Virus record (IMG/VR): IMGVR_UViG_3300034279_001598
Location: 1 to 33,278 of that record
Length of the DNA stretch: 33,278 nt
DNA from: a virus
Strand: one strand, 5' to 3'
Part shown: positions 21,004 to 27,377 of the stretch, piece after piece
Layout: the number at the start of each line of letters is the position of its first letter
Numbering within the stretch: position 1 is the first letter of the stretch
The notes under the pieces: model-generated
The model's input: the letters and a program-made list of their open reading frames with translations, nothing else
Databases searched by the model: none
What the model was told of the DNA's origin: nothing
Program-made: the position numbers and the translations under genes

Positions 21004-21690
21004 ATGAAATTTGAACTACACCACGGCGATTGCCTCGACATACTCAAGACCCTTGCGGATTGCTCGGTCGATGCGATTGTTACGGATCCTCCTTATGGGA
21101 TTTCGTTTCAGTCGGCGCGGGTCGAAAAAGACAAGAGGAAAAAGCGGGTCTTGGGTGACGATCATCCGTTTGTGTGGTTTCTCCCTGAGTCTTTTCGCGT
21201 CTTGAAGGATGACTGCTTTTTGGTTTGCTTTCACGAATGGAGGCACGCCGAGGCCTTCCGAAGCGCTATTGAATGGTCTGGGTTTCGGATCAAGTCACAG
21301 GGCGTTTGGGATCGAGATTGGCACGGAATGGGCGACCTTTCCGGAGGGCTTGCGCCTTGTCACGATCTTTTTTGGCTAGCCTCAAAAGGCAAGGCAAAAT
21401 TCCACGGAGACAGATTGAAATCGGTAATTCGTGCAAGGCGTGTTGCTCCCGATGATTTGGTTCACCCAACGGAAAAACCATCAAGCCTTATCGAGCAAAT
21501 CGCTAGGGCTATCACACCGCCCGGCGGCATCGTCCTGGACCCCTTCACGGGCTCAGGATCGACCGGCAAGGCGGCGATGGCAGAGGGCTTTCGGTTCATC
21601 GGCATCGAACGCGAAGCCGAATACATCGAGATCGCTCGGGCTAGAATTTCCGCTGAGGCTGAGAAGCCAAGGCAGTTGAGTTTGTTTTGA
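21004..21690 (+). CDS. Beta-class DNA methyltransferase (N6-adenine or N4-cytosine)
   Basis: 228 aa from ATG 21004 (AAAGG 7 nt upstream). D28-P-P-Y31 (motif IV) precedes H154-P-T-E-K-P159 and D179-P-F-T-G-S-G-S-T-G188 (motif I, SAM binding), the motif order of the beta class. DPPY favours adenine. No restriction endonuclease is next to it, so it is an orphan, perhaps protecting phage DNA or marking it. The protein ends in Q224-L-S-L-F228, the consensus pentapeptide for binding the replication sliding clamp. Confidence 0.85.
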   Translation: MKFELHHGDCLDILKTLADCSVDAIVTDPPYGISFQSARVEKDKRKKRVLGDDHPFVWFLPESFRVLKDDCFLVCFHEWRHAEAFRSAIEWSGFRIKSQGVWDRDWHGMGDLSGGLAPCHDLFWLASKGKAKFHGDRLKSVIRARRVAPDDLVHPTEKPSSLIEQIARAITPPGGIVLDPFTGSGSTGKAAMAEGFRFIGIEREAEYIEIARARISAEAEKPRQLSLF

Positions 21691-21732
21691 CCCAAAGAGG
21701 CTGGTCCACCTCGGCAAAGGTGCTTGCTATCT

Positions 21733-21836
21733 ACCGGCAAGAATCCCGCTAAACGGACTGGTGCGCGGTACGTGCCGGGTTTAATCGGCCCAAACGACCG
21801 TTGGTAAAGCGGGGACTAACCTCCGACCGCTTGCCC
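21733..21836 (+). ncRNA. Candidate structured RNA with nested helices
   Basis: GGCAAG (21736-21741)/CTTGCC (21830-21835), CCCGCT (21745-21750)/AGCGGG (21808-21813), and AACGG (21752-21756)/CCGTT (21798-21802) are perfectly paired and nested in order. Inside them, GGTGC/GTGCC with two G-U pairs can form a small hairpin near 21760-21776. A strong terminator follows within 5 nt. A competing reading is that codons after the methyltransferase TGA stay open to TAA 21805. No start codon supports that, so RNA is preferred. Confidence 0.45.
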
Positions 21837-21840
21837 CGGG

Positions 21841-21872
21841 GCCGTCCGTTCTAACGGGCGGGCGGCTCTTTT
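21841..21872 (+). terminator. Strong rho-independent terminator
   Basis: GCCGTCCG (21841-21848) pairs with CGGGCGGC (21859-21866, one G-U) across a 10-nt loop and is followed by TCTTTT. It ends the 17-21.7 kb transcript or the structured RNA just upstream. Confidence 0.72.
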
Positions 21873-21913
21873 ACGCTCCGAGTGGGGCGATTTTACTTGA
21901 AAGGAAACATGAA

Positions 21914-22150
21914 ATGGCATCAATTAAAGACGTAATTGAAGGATTGGAAATACTTGCGAAAACGGCAGCGGTTCCGGTTTTTCTAGCCGAGCAAGGATCG
22001 ACCGATAGGCGAGAGGCTCACTTAATCGGTGCGGATCGCGGTATTATTTATGGTCCAGACGTGGACCCTAGCGACGAGGACAAGGCTAGGCTGGATGAAC
22101 TTGGGTGGCATTTCGACGATGAGTCGGATTGCTGGGCGCGGTTCGTTTAG
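21914..22150 (+). CDS. Small acidic protein of unknown function (78 aa)
   Basis: AAAGGAAAC precedes the ATG; an overlapping ATG at 21909 gives only a short frame. Helix ('ASIKDVIEGLEILAKTAAVP') then strands and an acidic C-terminal helix-turn ('DPSDEDKARLDELGWHFDDE') ending in 'CWARFV'. No known motif. It sits between the terminator and the replication initiator. Confidence 0.66.
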   Translation: MASIKDVIEGLEILAKTAAVPVFLAEQGSTDRREAHLIGADRGIIYGPDVDPSDEDKARLDELGWHFDDESDCWARFV

Positions 22151-22216
22151 TGTGGCGTTAGGTTGAAAACACGGCGGCTAGGTTATTGTTCGGTGGTTTA
22201 ATTGGAGTGCGAAATC

Positions 22217-22984
22217 ATGGCCGGTGATTGGATCAAGATTGAGCACGGGCTATTGGGCAAGCCCGAAGTTATGCTATTGGCCGACGTTCTTGACGCTTCG
22301 CCCCATGAAGTGGTAGGGCATCTAGTCGCGTTTTGGCTTTGGGTCGACCTGAATCTGTCCCCAGATTGTCCCCAAGTGAAGGGGACAAAAAAGGGACTAG
22401 ATAGGGTCGCAGGGAGGGACGGGTTTGCAGACGCTCTAGTTTCGGTCGGCTGGTTGTACGTCGAGGACGGCGTGGTTTCGATTCCGGGCTACGAGGTTCA
22501 CCTGTCGAAAAGCGCGAAAGAACGTGCAAAAGGCCAAAAAAAGAAGGCTATGCAGCGGATAAAGCTGTCCCCTAGCAAGGGGGACAAACCGGGGGACAAA
22601 ACCGGGACGGAACAGGGGACTAGAGAAGAGAAGAGAAGAGAAGAGTATTCAAATATAGATACCTTGCCCGAATGGCTCAAAAAGGATTGGGTTCGATGGC
22701 TAGACTTTCGATTTGCCAAAGATGGGCAGTGGATGCCAGAGGCCCAAGCCGACGCGATCATTATGGACTTGCTCCGAAGGGGCGAAGCCAAGGCCTTAAA
22801 GGACATCGAGTTTTCAATTCGCATCGGGGCGAAGAACATTTGCCACGATGACGGCGGGCAAGGGATGCTAAATACTGGCAGCGGCAAGGGCGGATCGACG
22901 GCAGGGCCCCAAGGCGGCAGAAAGCTGTCGGCAGCGGAAAAGACGGCTCAACTACTGGAGGACGTAAAAAATGGACTTGTCTGA
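22217..22984 (+). CDS. Lambda O-like replication initiator (replisome organiser)
   Basis: 255 aa from ATG 22217; TTG 22202 is possible but lacks support. Residues ~1-100 follow the winged-helix initiator pattern: 'WIKIEHGLLGKPEVMLLADV', 'EVVGHLVAFWLWVDLNL', 'VGWLYVEDGVVSIPGYEVH', then basic 'KSAKERAKGQKKKAMQR'. The C-terminal part ('LPEWLKKDWVRWLDFRF' onward) would contact partner proteins. Between the two, Gly/Lys/Asp-rich linkers are encoded by GGGGACA repeats that look like binding sites for the protein itself, as in the lambda ori within O. Binds DNA to start phage replication (inferred). Confidence 0.72.
   Translation: MAGDWIKIEHGLLGKPEVMLLADVLDASPHEVVGHLVAFWLWVDLNLSPDCPQVKGTKKGLDRVAGRDGFADALVSVGWLYVEDGVVSIPGYEVHLSKSAKERAKGQKKKAMQRIKLSPSKGDKPGDKTGTEQGTREEKRREEYSNIDTLPEWLKKDWVRWLDFRFAKDGQWMPEAQADAIIMDLLRRGEAKALKDIEFSIRIGAKNICHDDGGQGMLNTGSGKGGSTAGPQGGRKLSAAEKTAQLLEDVKNGLV
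22356..22662 (+). other. Probable origin of replication: iterons plus purine and AT-rich tract
   Basis: TGTCCCC occurs at 22356 and 22367 and its complement GGGGACA at 22381; a second cluster has TGTCCCC at 22566, GGGGGACA at 22579 and 22591, and GGGGACT at 22615. Directly after it, 22622-22645 is a purine-only AGAAG repeat, then AT-rich sequence to 22662. Iterons plus an adjoining unwinding tract inside an initiator gene is the lambda ori design. Overlap with coding sequence is complete. Confidence 0.6.
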
Positions 22985-23438
22985 GAATCGGACTTTTTTC
23001 TTGGAGGTGGCGTTGATTCACTTCCCAAGCCTTAACACGTATTTGACCAGCGCGACCCCAAAACTAATAGCAACGCTTGACGCTTGGTCGATCACGCTCA
23101 GGGACGTAACAACCCAAGAGGCTATTTCGGTTGTCCATCGGTGGAGTCGCGACGAATTGCCGAGGCCCAGTTTTCACGAGCTAGGTGATTTTGCTTTGCA
23201 CCTCCGAGCGGTTGTCTTGCAGGATCGCGTCAACGCACGCAAGACGCAATTGGTTGATATGATTCGGGACAGGGAGCAACCGGCAGGAAGCTACAGTCAT
23301 GTTTCACTACAGCCGTACATCGCTAGGGTGCTCGAATCGGGCGAATTGTGCAAGCTTGGAAAGATCACAAAGCAGGAACATTATGCGACGCGGGACCAAG
23401 TTTTATCGGAACTTGCAGCGGCACAGGTGAGGCGATGA
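22971..23438 (+). CDS. Possible helicase loader / replication partner (155 aa)
   Basis: Overlaps the initiator gene by 14 nt with GGAGG upstream. Mostly helical: 'HFPSLNTYLTSATPKLIATL', 'TTQEAISVVHRWSRDELP' and a charged middle region. Genes directly behind lambda-O-like initiators often encode a P-type helicase loader, and the pattern A-x-x-V-x-x-W followed by 'LPRP' resembles such short loaders. No ATP-binding motif is present. The call is mainly positional. Confidence 0.55.
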   Translation: MDLSENRTFFLEVALIHFPSLNTYLTSATPKLIATLDAWSITLRDVTTQEAISVVHRWSRDELPRPSFHELGDFALHLRAVVLQDRVNARKTQLVDMIRDREQPAGSYSHVSLQPYIARVLESGELCKLGKITKQEHYATRDQVLSELAAAQVRR

Positions 23439-23605
23439 CCGCAAAAAAGAAACCAACACTACGAGCAACAGTCCGAACGCTTCAGCGTGAAACCGGGAAG
23501 CTTAAAAGGCAAGTTGAGGAACTACAGGCAAGAAACAAGGAGCTATTGAAATGCGTGAGACAACTAACAAACAAGAACCATCCAGCAAGGAGGGCGGGCA
23601 AGTGA
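23435..23605 (+). CDS. Small basic coiled-coil protein (56 aa)
   Basis: ATG in an ATGA overlap. 'ATVRTLQRETGKLKRQVEEL' continues as a heptad-repeat helix through residue ~45; both ends are strongly basic. Likely a dimer or partner-binding helix; no enzymatic motif. Ends in a GTGA overlap. Confidence 0.6.
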   Translation: MTAKKKPTLRATVRTLQRETGKLKRQVEELQARNKELLKCVRQLTNKNHPARRAGK

Positions 23606-23751
23606 AAGTGGGCGATACCGTTTGGGTCAAAGCCAAGGTGGCCGAAGTCGACAACGTTAGCGCAAGGCTGACGACGGAAGTTTACGGGCAGAGTTTTTGG
23701 GCGGCGAACAAAGAGTTTTCAAAAACAGGAATCGAGGTGCAAGGTGAGTGA
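23602..23751 (+). CDS. VGDxVWV-domain protein 1 (49 aa)
   Basis: GTG 23602 overlaps the previous stop (GTGA) and has AAGGAGG 8 nt upstream; ATG 23551 is in frame but ignores that pattern. 'KVGDTVWVKAKVAEVDN' then 'YGQSFWAANKEF' and 'GIEVQGE'. First of three tandem small SH3-like-barrel candidates with the same order. Confidence 0.6.
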   Translation: MKVGDTVWVKAKVAEVDNVSARLTTEVYGQSFWAANKEFSKTGIEVQGE

Positions 23752-23947
23752 GCAACTGAAAGTGGGCGATAAGGCTTGGGTCAAGGTTATCGTAGAGGGG
23801 TTCGTAATAGGAGGGGTTCGAGTTCAAGGCTTGTGTGGAGGTGGCTTTTGGACAGTAGTAAGCGACCTGCGACCCGAATCGGAAATGCTCGACGCGAAGG
23901 AATTGACATCGAAACACAATAAAGGAATCGAGGTGCAAGGTGAGTAG
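23744..23947 (+). CDS. VGDxVWV-domain protein 2 (67 aa)
   Basis: GTG start. 'LKVGDKAWVKVIVEGFVIGG', 'GGGFWTVVSDLRP' and a tail ending 'KGIEVQGE', identical over the last seven residues to protein 1. The DNA at both 3' ends (GGAATCGAGGTGCAAGGTGAGT) is also repeated, so the pair arose by duplication. Confidence 0.62.
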   Translation: MSEQLKVGDKAWVKVIVEGFVIGGVRVQGLCGGGFWTVVSDLRPESEMLDAKELTSKHNKGIEVQGE

Positions 23948-24881
23948 CTACAAAGCAGGCGATAAGGTTTGGGTATTGTGCAAGGTAATCGACACAGGCA
24001 ACGACTCAGTAAGGGTTAAGGGGGGCATGGGGACTACTTGGTGGACATATGCAGAACATTGCCGACCCGTCGAGCCGGAAGCCAAAGAGCCGACCCCAGC
24101 GCAGAAGCTGGCCGAGCGAACCATGAAGGCGATTTGGGCGGCGAATCATGCGGTGAACGAACCGCCAGTTAAAGAACCGGATGCGAAAAAGTATCGAGAG
24201 CCGACGCTAGTTGATTTAAAGAATGGTCCGATTGATTGCGAAGTGCGGGACTATCATGACGAGCCATGGAAATCAGGGGTTTTGGTTTGTGTTCACAATT
24301 CAAGAGCTTGGCGCTTTCAGGCCCAGCCTCAGACCAGGAGCTACGTATATGCACCGCATTGGAACCAATGCCGGATCGCGGTGCCTGTAGAGCCGATAGC
24401 AGAGCCAGCTATCAAGGAATCCTTAACAACTGAATCCAGCCCTTCGGAAATCCCGGATAGTTCGAGCGACCCTCTAGCCCCTAGCCCCTGCACAGACGGC
24501 ATCAAGGTCGGCGATGCGGTACGATTTGTTTCGCCCGGGCATAATCGGCATGGTGCGCAAGGCGTCTTAAAATCGATCCACCACGGGCCGAAGAACGCTT
24601 ACCTATTCGTTTCAAATTGCGGCCAGTTCCATCGCTATTGCACGATCGCGGAATTGGAGCACTACGACCAAGCCGACCCCATCGACATCAAAGGCTCAAT
24701 GCAATCGCTCGACGGCGCCGACACGATTCAAGCGGGTGATTTACAATGGACCGACAGAGACGGCAAATACCGGCTATGCAATTTCACGATCGGGATGAGG
24801 GTCCACGAAGCAATCCAGCGGGGTAAGGCTCACGGGGAAAAATGGGTGTTCTATCGGAAGTTCAGGGAGGTGGGCGAATGA
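23940..24881 (+). CDS. VGDxVWV-domain protein 3 with long extension (313 aa)
   Basis: GTG start at the repeated junction. Residues 1-45 repeat the family: 'YKAGDKVWVLCKVIDTGNDS', 'TTWWTYAEHCRP'. A Pro/Glu linker follows, then a ~60-residue W-rich segment with 'DCEVRDYHDEPWKSGVLVCV', a second linker, another barrel-like unit ('IKVGDAVRFVSPGHNRHGAQ'), and a C-terminal domain with 'LQWTDRDGKYRLCNFTIG'. Looks like beads of small beta domains. Function unknown. Confidence 0.64.
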   Translation: MSSYKAGDKVWVLCKVIDTGNDSVRVKGGMGTTWWTYAEHCRPVEPEAKEPTPAQKLAERTMKAIWAANHAVNEPPVKEPDAKKYREPTLVDLKNGPIDCEVRDYHDEPWKSGVLVCVHNSRAWRFQAQPQTRSYVYAPHWNQCRIAVPVEPIAEPAIKESLTTESSPSEIPDSSSDPLAPSPCTDGIKVGDAVRFVSPGHNRHGAQGVLKSIHHGPKNAYLFVSNCGQFHRYCTIAELEHYDQADPIDIKGSMQSLDGADTIQAGDLQWTDRDGKYRLCNFTIGMRVHEAIQRGKAHGEKWVFYRKFREVGE

Positions 24882-25384
24882 TCTATTTAGGCATTGACCC
24901 CGGGCCGGTCGAAAGTGCGTTTGTTTGGTGGGACGCCCAATCGGAAAAAGTTTTAAGGCTCGAATCGATTCCGGCGTTTAAGCTTGGATCGCTTGAGGTC
25001 GGGCCGTTGCTCAAGGGCGTCGATCACGTTTCGGTAGAGTGGATCGAGTGTTTCGGCATGGCAGTCGGCCAAGAGACGTTTCGCACAGTGGCGGGTATCG
25101 GATGGTTTGCGTCACTATTGTACGATCGCAGTTGGCACTTGCGACTTGTCCCCCGTCGATCGGTTAAGATGCACTTATGCAACTCGATGAGAGCCAAGGA
25201 TGCCAACGTAAGGCAGGCCCTTATCGATCGCTTCGGCAAGGTGGGGACCAAGAAGCAACCGGGCAAGCTCTACGGCGTGGCTACTCACTATTGGGCGGCT
25301 CTTGGCGTGGCGGTGTACTCGGCGGATGTATTTGACCCGGGGCAGTTTTGGATCGAGGATCTACGGAACAAGGCAGGAAAATGA
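24878..25384 (+). CDS. RuvC-like Holliday junction resolvase (RNase H fold)
   Basis: 168 aa from ATG 24878 (ATGA overlap). 'IYLGIDPGPVESAF' carries the first catalytic Asp (D7); 'VSVEWIECFG' carries Glu (E54 or E57); 'AKDANVRQALIDRFG' (D108) and 'GVATHYWAALGVAVY' form the end of the core. The final block has H137 and no Asp at the usual D-x2-D-A place, so the last ligand is altered. Would resolve branched DNA before packaging. Length fits small phage RuvC-like enzymes. Confidence 0.75.
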   Translation: MIYLGIDPGPVESAFVWWDAQSEKVLRLESIPAFKLGSLEVGPLLKGVDHVSVEWIECFGMAVGQETFRTVAGIGWFASLLYDRSWHLRLVPRRSVKMHLCNSMRAKDANVRQALIDRFGKVGTKKQPGKLYGVATHYWAALGVAVYSADVFDPGQFWIEDLRNKAGK

Positions 25385-25590
25385 CCCAACGCAAAAACAT
25401 AATCCAGCCTCCCGAAGTTTGGGCGGCTTGGTCCGAAATCGCTGAGGCGAAAGGCTGGACGATGGCACACCTGATTTTTGAAGCGGTGAACCATCGGCAC
25501 AGGCTCAACCAAGAGCGACCAGGGCGAGGGCGGCCAAAGTCCAATCCGGTGGCTCGGAAGCGGCAAAAGCGAAATTCGGGGGCTCGGTGA
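25381..25590 (+). CDS. Ribbon-helix-helix-like DNA-binding protein with AT-hook (69 aa)
   Basis: ATGA overlap with the resolvase gene. 'KNIIQPPEVWAAWSEIAEAK' followed by 'MAHLIFEAVNHRHRL' fits strand-helix-helix of CopG/Arc-type proteins; the tail has R49-G-R-P52-K, an AT-hook core. The stop lies next to a promoter overlapped by an inverted repeat, so it may regulate that promoter. RHH call is by pattern only. Confidence 0.6.
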   Translation: MTQRKNIIQPPEVWAAWSEIAEAKGWTMAHLIFEAVNHRHRLNQERPGRGRPKSNPVARKRQKRNSGAR

Positions 25591-25619
25591 TTGTCAAGCC
25601 CCTTGACGGTGGATAAGAT
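25591..25619 (+). promoter_or_regulatory. Promoter P3 with overlapping inverted-repeat operator
   Basis: TTGTCA (25591-25596), 17-nt spacer, TAAGAT (25614-25619). GTCAAG-CCC-CTTGAC (25593-25607) is a perfect inverted repeat covering the -35 and part of the spacer. It precedes the holin-like gene and would drive the lysis region. Confidence 0.5.
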
Positions 25620-25639
25620 GTTCATAAAGGAGAAAAACC

Positions 25640-25828
25640 ATGAACTTAGGCGAACTTGTCAAGAGCAAGCGATTTTGGGCGGCAGCGGCTACGGTTGCCG
25701 TCGTCGTCCTCAAGGATCGCGTACCACTTAGCGAAGATCAGATCCAGCAATTGGTTTGGGTTATCGGGGCGTGGATTGTAGGCGATTCAGTCCGACCCCT
25801 GCCTAAACCCGATGAGGTGGCAAAGTGA
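25640..25828 (+). CDS. Holin-like small membrane protein (62 aa)
   Basis: GGAG lies 8 nt before the ATG. 'GELVKSKRFWAAAATVAVVVL' then a polar loop and 'QIQQLVWVIGAWIVGDSVRP'. The K-S-x-x-F-W opening, two hydrophobic segments and the 'I-V-G-D' close resemble short phage holin-like proteins, which would open the membrane at lysis. It is the first gene after promoter P3. Confidence 0.6.
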   Translation: MNLGELVKSKRFWAAAATVAVVVLKDRVPLSEDQIQQLVWVIGAWIVGDSVRPLPKPDEVAK

Positions 25829-26205
25829 GTTTCTTAGAGCGACTGCAAACAGCGGCCAAAGCTCACGAAGCGACCTTCGCTGAATGCTACGCCGAAGCAG
25901 GCGGGCGGCCATTACGGGCTCGAATGAAGCTTGGGAAGCGGCTTTTTGCTTCGTTCCGTAGCGAGGGCAGCTATGCTCTCGACCCGGCGACAATCGCGAT
26001 GATTTTTGCCCTTATCAAGCTCGCTATTGAGGTTTGGAAATGGGCAAAAGACAACGGCTATCTTAAAGGCTACGATTACCAAGCGGCACCAATGCAAGCC
26101 ATGCTATTGGCAGCCTATAACGCGGGCGAATACCCCGAAACGATGGCAGTCCCGGCCATGCTGAATGGCATGCTTGATGACGCGGTTGACGACGACGACG
26201 AATAA
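25825..26205 (+). CDS. Protein with hydrophobic helix, unknown function (126 aa)
   Basis: GTG in a GTGA overlap. Residues ~52-72 ('LDPATIAMIFALIKLAIEVW') form a hydrophobic or amphipathic helix; the C-terminus is acidic ('DDAVDDDDE'). May be a small membrane or virion-associated protein linked to the holin-like gene. Confidence 0.58.
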   Translation: MSFLERLQTAAKAHEATFAECYAEAGGRPLRARMKLGKRLFASFRSEGSYALDPATIAMIFALIKLAIEVWKWAKDNGYLKGYDYQAAPMQAMLLAAYNAGEYPETMAVPAMLNGMLDDAVDDDDE

Positions 26206-26240
26206 CCCCTAGCCAACCCGAACTTTTCCGATGCTAGGGG
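26206..26240 (+). repeat. Perfect 8-bp inverted repeat between genes
   Basis: CCCCTAGC (26206-26213) pairs with GCTAGGGG (26233-26240) over a 19-nt loop. No T run follows, so it is not a clear terminator; it may be an mRNA-stabilising hairpin or a protein site. Confidence 0.45.
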
Positions 26241-26277
26241 CTCGGTGAGTTGGCAGGGGGCGAACACGGAGTGACGG

Positions 26278-26652
26278 ATGGCGAAGCAAAAAGACAATTG
26301 GATTCCTTGGTTGATCATTGGGGGCTTGGTCCTCTACGTGTTCAGCCAGCAACCAAAGGGAGGGGGTGATCCATCTACGGCGGCGGCGGTATCGGCAGCT
26401 AGGAAGACAATCCCCAGTATTCGAGCCGCGTACCGAGAGGCGTTCTTGGACGCAGCCAAAGGCATTGAGGATGGGTCTATCAAGGATCAAGAGCAATGGA
26501 CCGAGTTTATCAAGCAGAACGCAGGGGCAAGGCAGCGTGACGCTTTGGACAAGGTCTATGAGGCGATCGACAAGCTAAAGCTTCCCGTGACGTTTGCGGG
26601 CAAGGAAAAAGAGTTGGCGGAAATTAATCGGCAAATAGCAGGGGCGTGGTAA
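26278..26652 (+). CDS. Membrane-anchored helical protein (124 aa)
   Basis: GGAG precedes the ATG by 6 nt. 'NWIPWLIIGGLVLYVFS' (residues 7-23) is a transmembrane anchor; the rest is a charged helical domain with 'AARKTIPSIRAAYREAFLDAA'. The shape resembles periplasmic helical proteins of lysis or entry, but no family is recognised. Confidence 0.6.
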   Translation: MAKQKDNWIPWLIIGGLVLYVFSQQPKGGGDPSTAAAVSAARKTIPSIRAAYREAFLDAAKGIEDGSIKDQEQWTEFIKQNAGARQRDALDKVYEAIDKLKLPVTFAGKEKELAEINRQIAGAW

Positions 26653-26814
26653 ATGCTTAGTCTTCGCGAGATAGTAGCTATGCAAAACCTAAGCCTTCTG
26701 GTCGAGTACAGTCAGGGCTTTACCTGGGACCAAGTGCGCGAGCATGGCCGACTGTTGCGGGTCGACATGGAGCGACTCGAAGCAATGATCCTTGAACTGG
26801 AGGCAGGGAAGTAA
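26653..26814 (+). CDS. Small helical protein (53 aa)
   Basis: ATG immediately after the previous stop; ends in TAATG. 'LVEYSQGFTWDQVREHGRLL' and 'MERLEAMILELE' are amphipathic helices. No motif. Confidence 0.55.
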   Translation: MLSLREIVAMQNLSLLVEYSQGFTWDQVREHGRLLRVDMERLEAMILELEAGK

Positions 26815-27044
26815 TGGACAGCCAAAAAGAATTGGAGCGAATCGATAAGCGGGTCGATGGCTTGTGGGACACGGCTCATTGCAGCGAAAGACTACTTAGT
26901 ACACTGTCGTCGTTTTTGATTATCGTTGCGGTTTTTGTAGTTTTTCAATTTTTAATCCATGCCTATGTCGCAAGCAAAACCAGTGAGCGGCTAGATCGCC
27001 TGGAGCGAATGCACGGCATCGACAAAATCGGGAGGCGAAAGTAA
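26814..27044 (+). CDS. Single-span membrane protein with flanking coiled coils (76 aa)
   Basis: Starts in TAATG. 'ELERIDKRVDGLWDTAH' helix, transmembrane segment 'LSSFLIIVAVFVVFQFLIHA' (residues ~32-51), then 'TSERLDRLERMHGI'. Helix-span-helix layout resembles small holin- or spanin-type proteins. Confidence 0.58.
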   Translation: MDSQKELERIDKRVDGLWDTAHCSERLLSTLSSFLIIVAVFVVFQFLIHAYVASKTSERLDRLERMHGIDKIGRRK

Positions 27045-27235
27045 TGGAGACTACGGAGAGCCATAACACGCTGGCCGTAAGGGCTTTTGAGTCAATCGTG
27101 ATGGTTGTTGTTGTTTTGTCCGTAGCGATTTGCGGCTTGGCTGGGATTGTGGCGTTGACATCGCAGGAAAACGGGCGGCTCCAAGGGGAGTTAAGCCGAG
27201 CGGATTCAGAACTCAGGAAGATGAGAAGCAATTAA
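27044..27235 (+). CDS. Single-span membrane protein, possible inner-membrane spanin-like (63 aa)
   Basis: TAATG start with GGAGG. One span ('FESIVMVVVVLSVAICGLAG', residues ~15-34), then 'QENGRLQGELSRADSELRKM', a heptad helix. N-terminal span plus coiled coil is the Rz-type layout but the helix is very short, so the call is tentative. Confidence 0.55.
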   Translation: METTESHNTLAVRAFESIVMVVVVLSVAICGLAGIVALTSQENGRLQGELSRADSELRKMRSN

Positions 27236-27236
27236 T

Positions 27237-27377
27237 ATGACTGAAATCGGACTAATCACTTGGTACATCGTTCAGTTGGTCCTATGGGCAGGGCCTTTCG
27301 GCGTGGGGGCGTTTCTGGCGGTGCTTTCGGCAGGCAGTGCCTACGTTGGCTATCTTATCGGAGGGCGTGGCAAGTGA
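27237..27377 (+). CDS. Two-span membrane microprotein (46 aa)
   Basis: ATG one base after the preceding stop. Two hydrophobic segments ('LITWYIVQLVLWAG' and 'GVGAFLAVLSAGSAYVGYLIG') and a short basic tail 'GRGK'. Ends in GTGA. Class II holin-like dimensions, though shorter than usual. Confidence 0.5.
   Translation: MTEIGLITWYIVQLVLWAGPFGVGAFLAVLSAGSAYVGYLIGGRGK

Noticed and set aside
21724-21807. Short ORF from TTG 21724 to TAA 21805
   Set aside because: The text is protein-like, but the only candidate ribosome binding site is 3 nt away, too close, and the segment folds into nested helices. Mentioned as an alternative under the RNA finding.
22151-22216. Promoter TTGAAA...TATTGT ahead of the initiator gene
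   Set aside because: The spacing is only 15 nt and the -10 is poor; not strong enough to list as a feature.
26206-26240. Inverted repeat as a rho-independent terminator
   Set aside because: The stem is perfect, but no T run follows and the loop is 19 nt long. Listed only as an inverted repeat.
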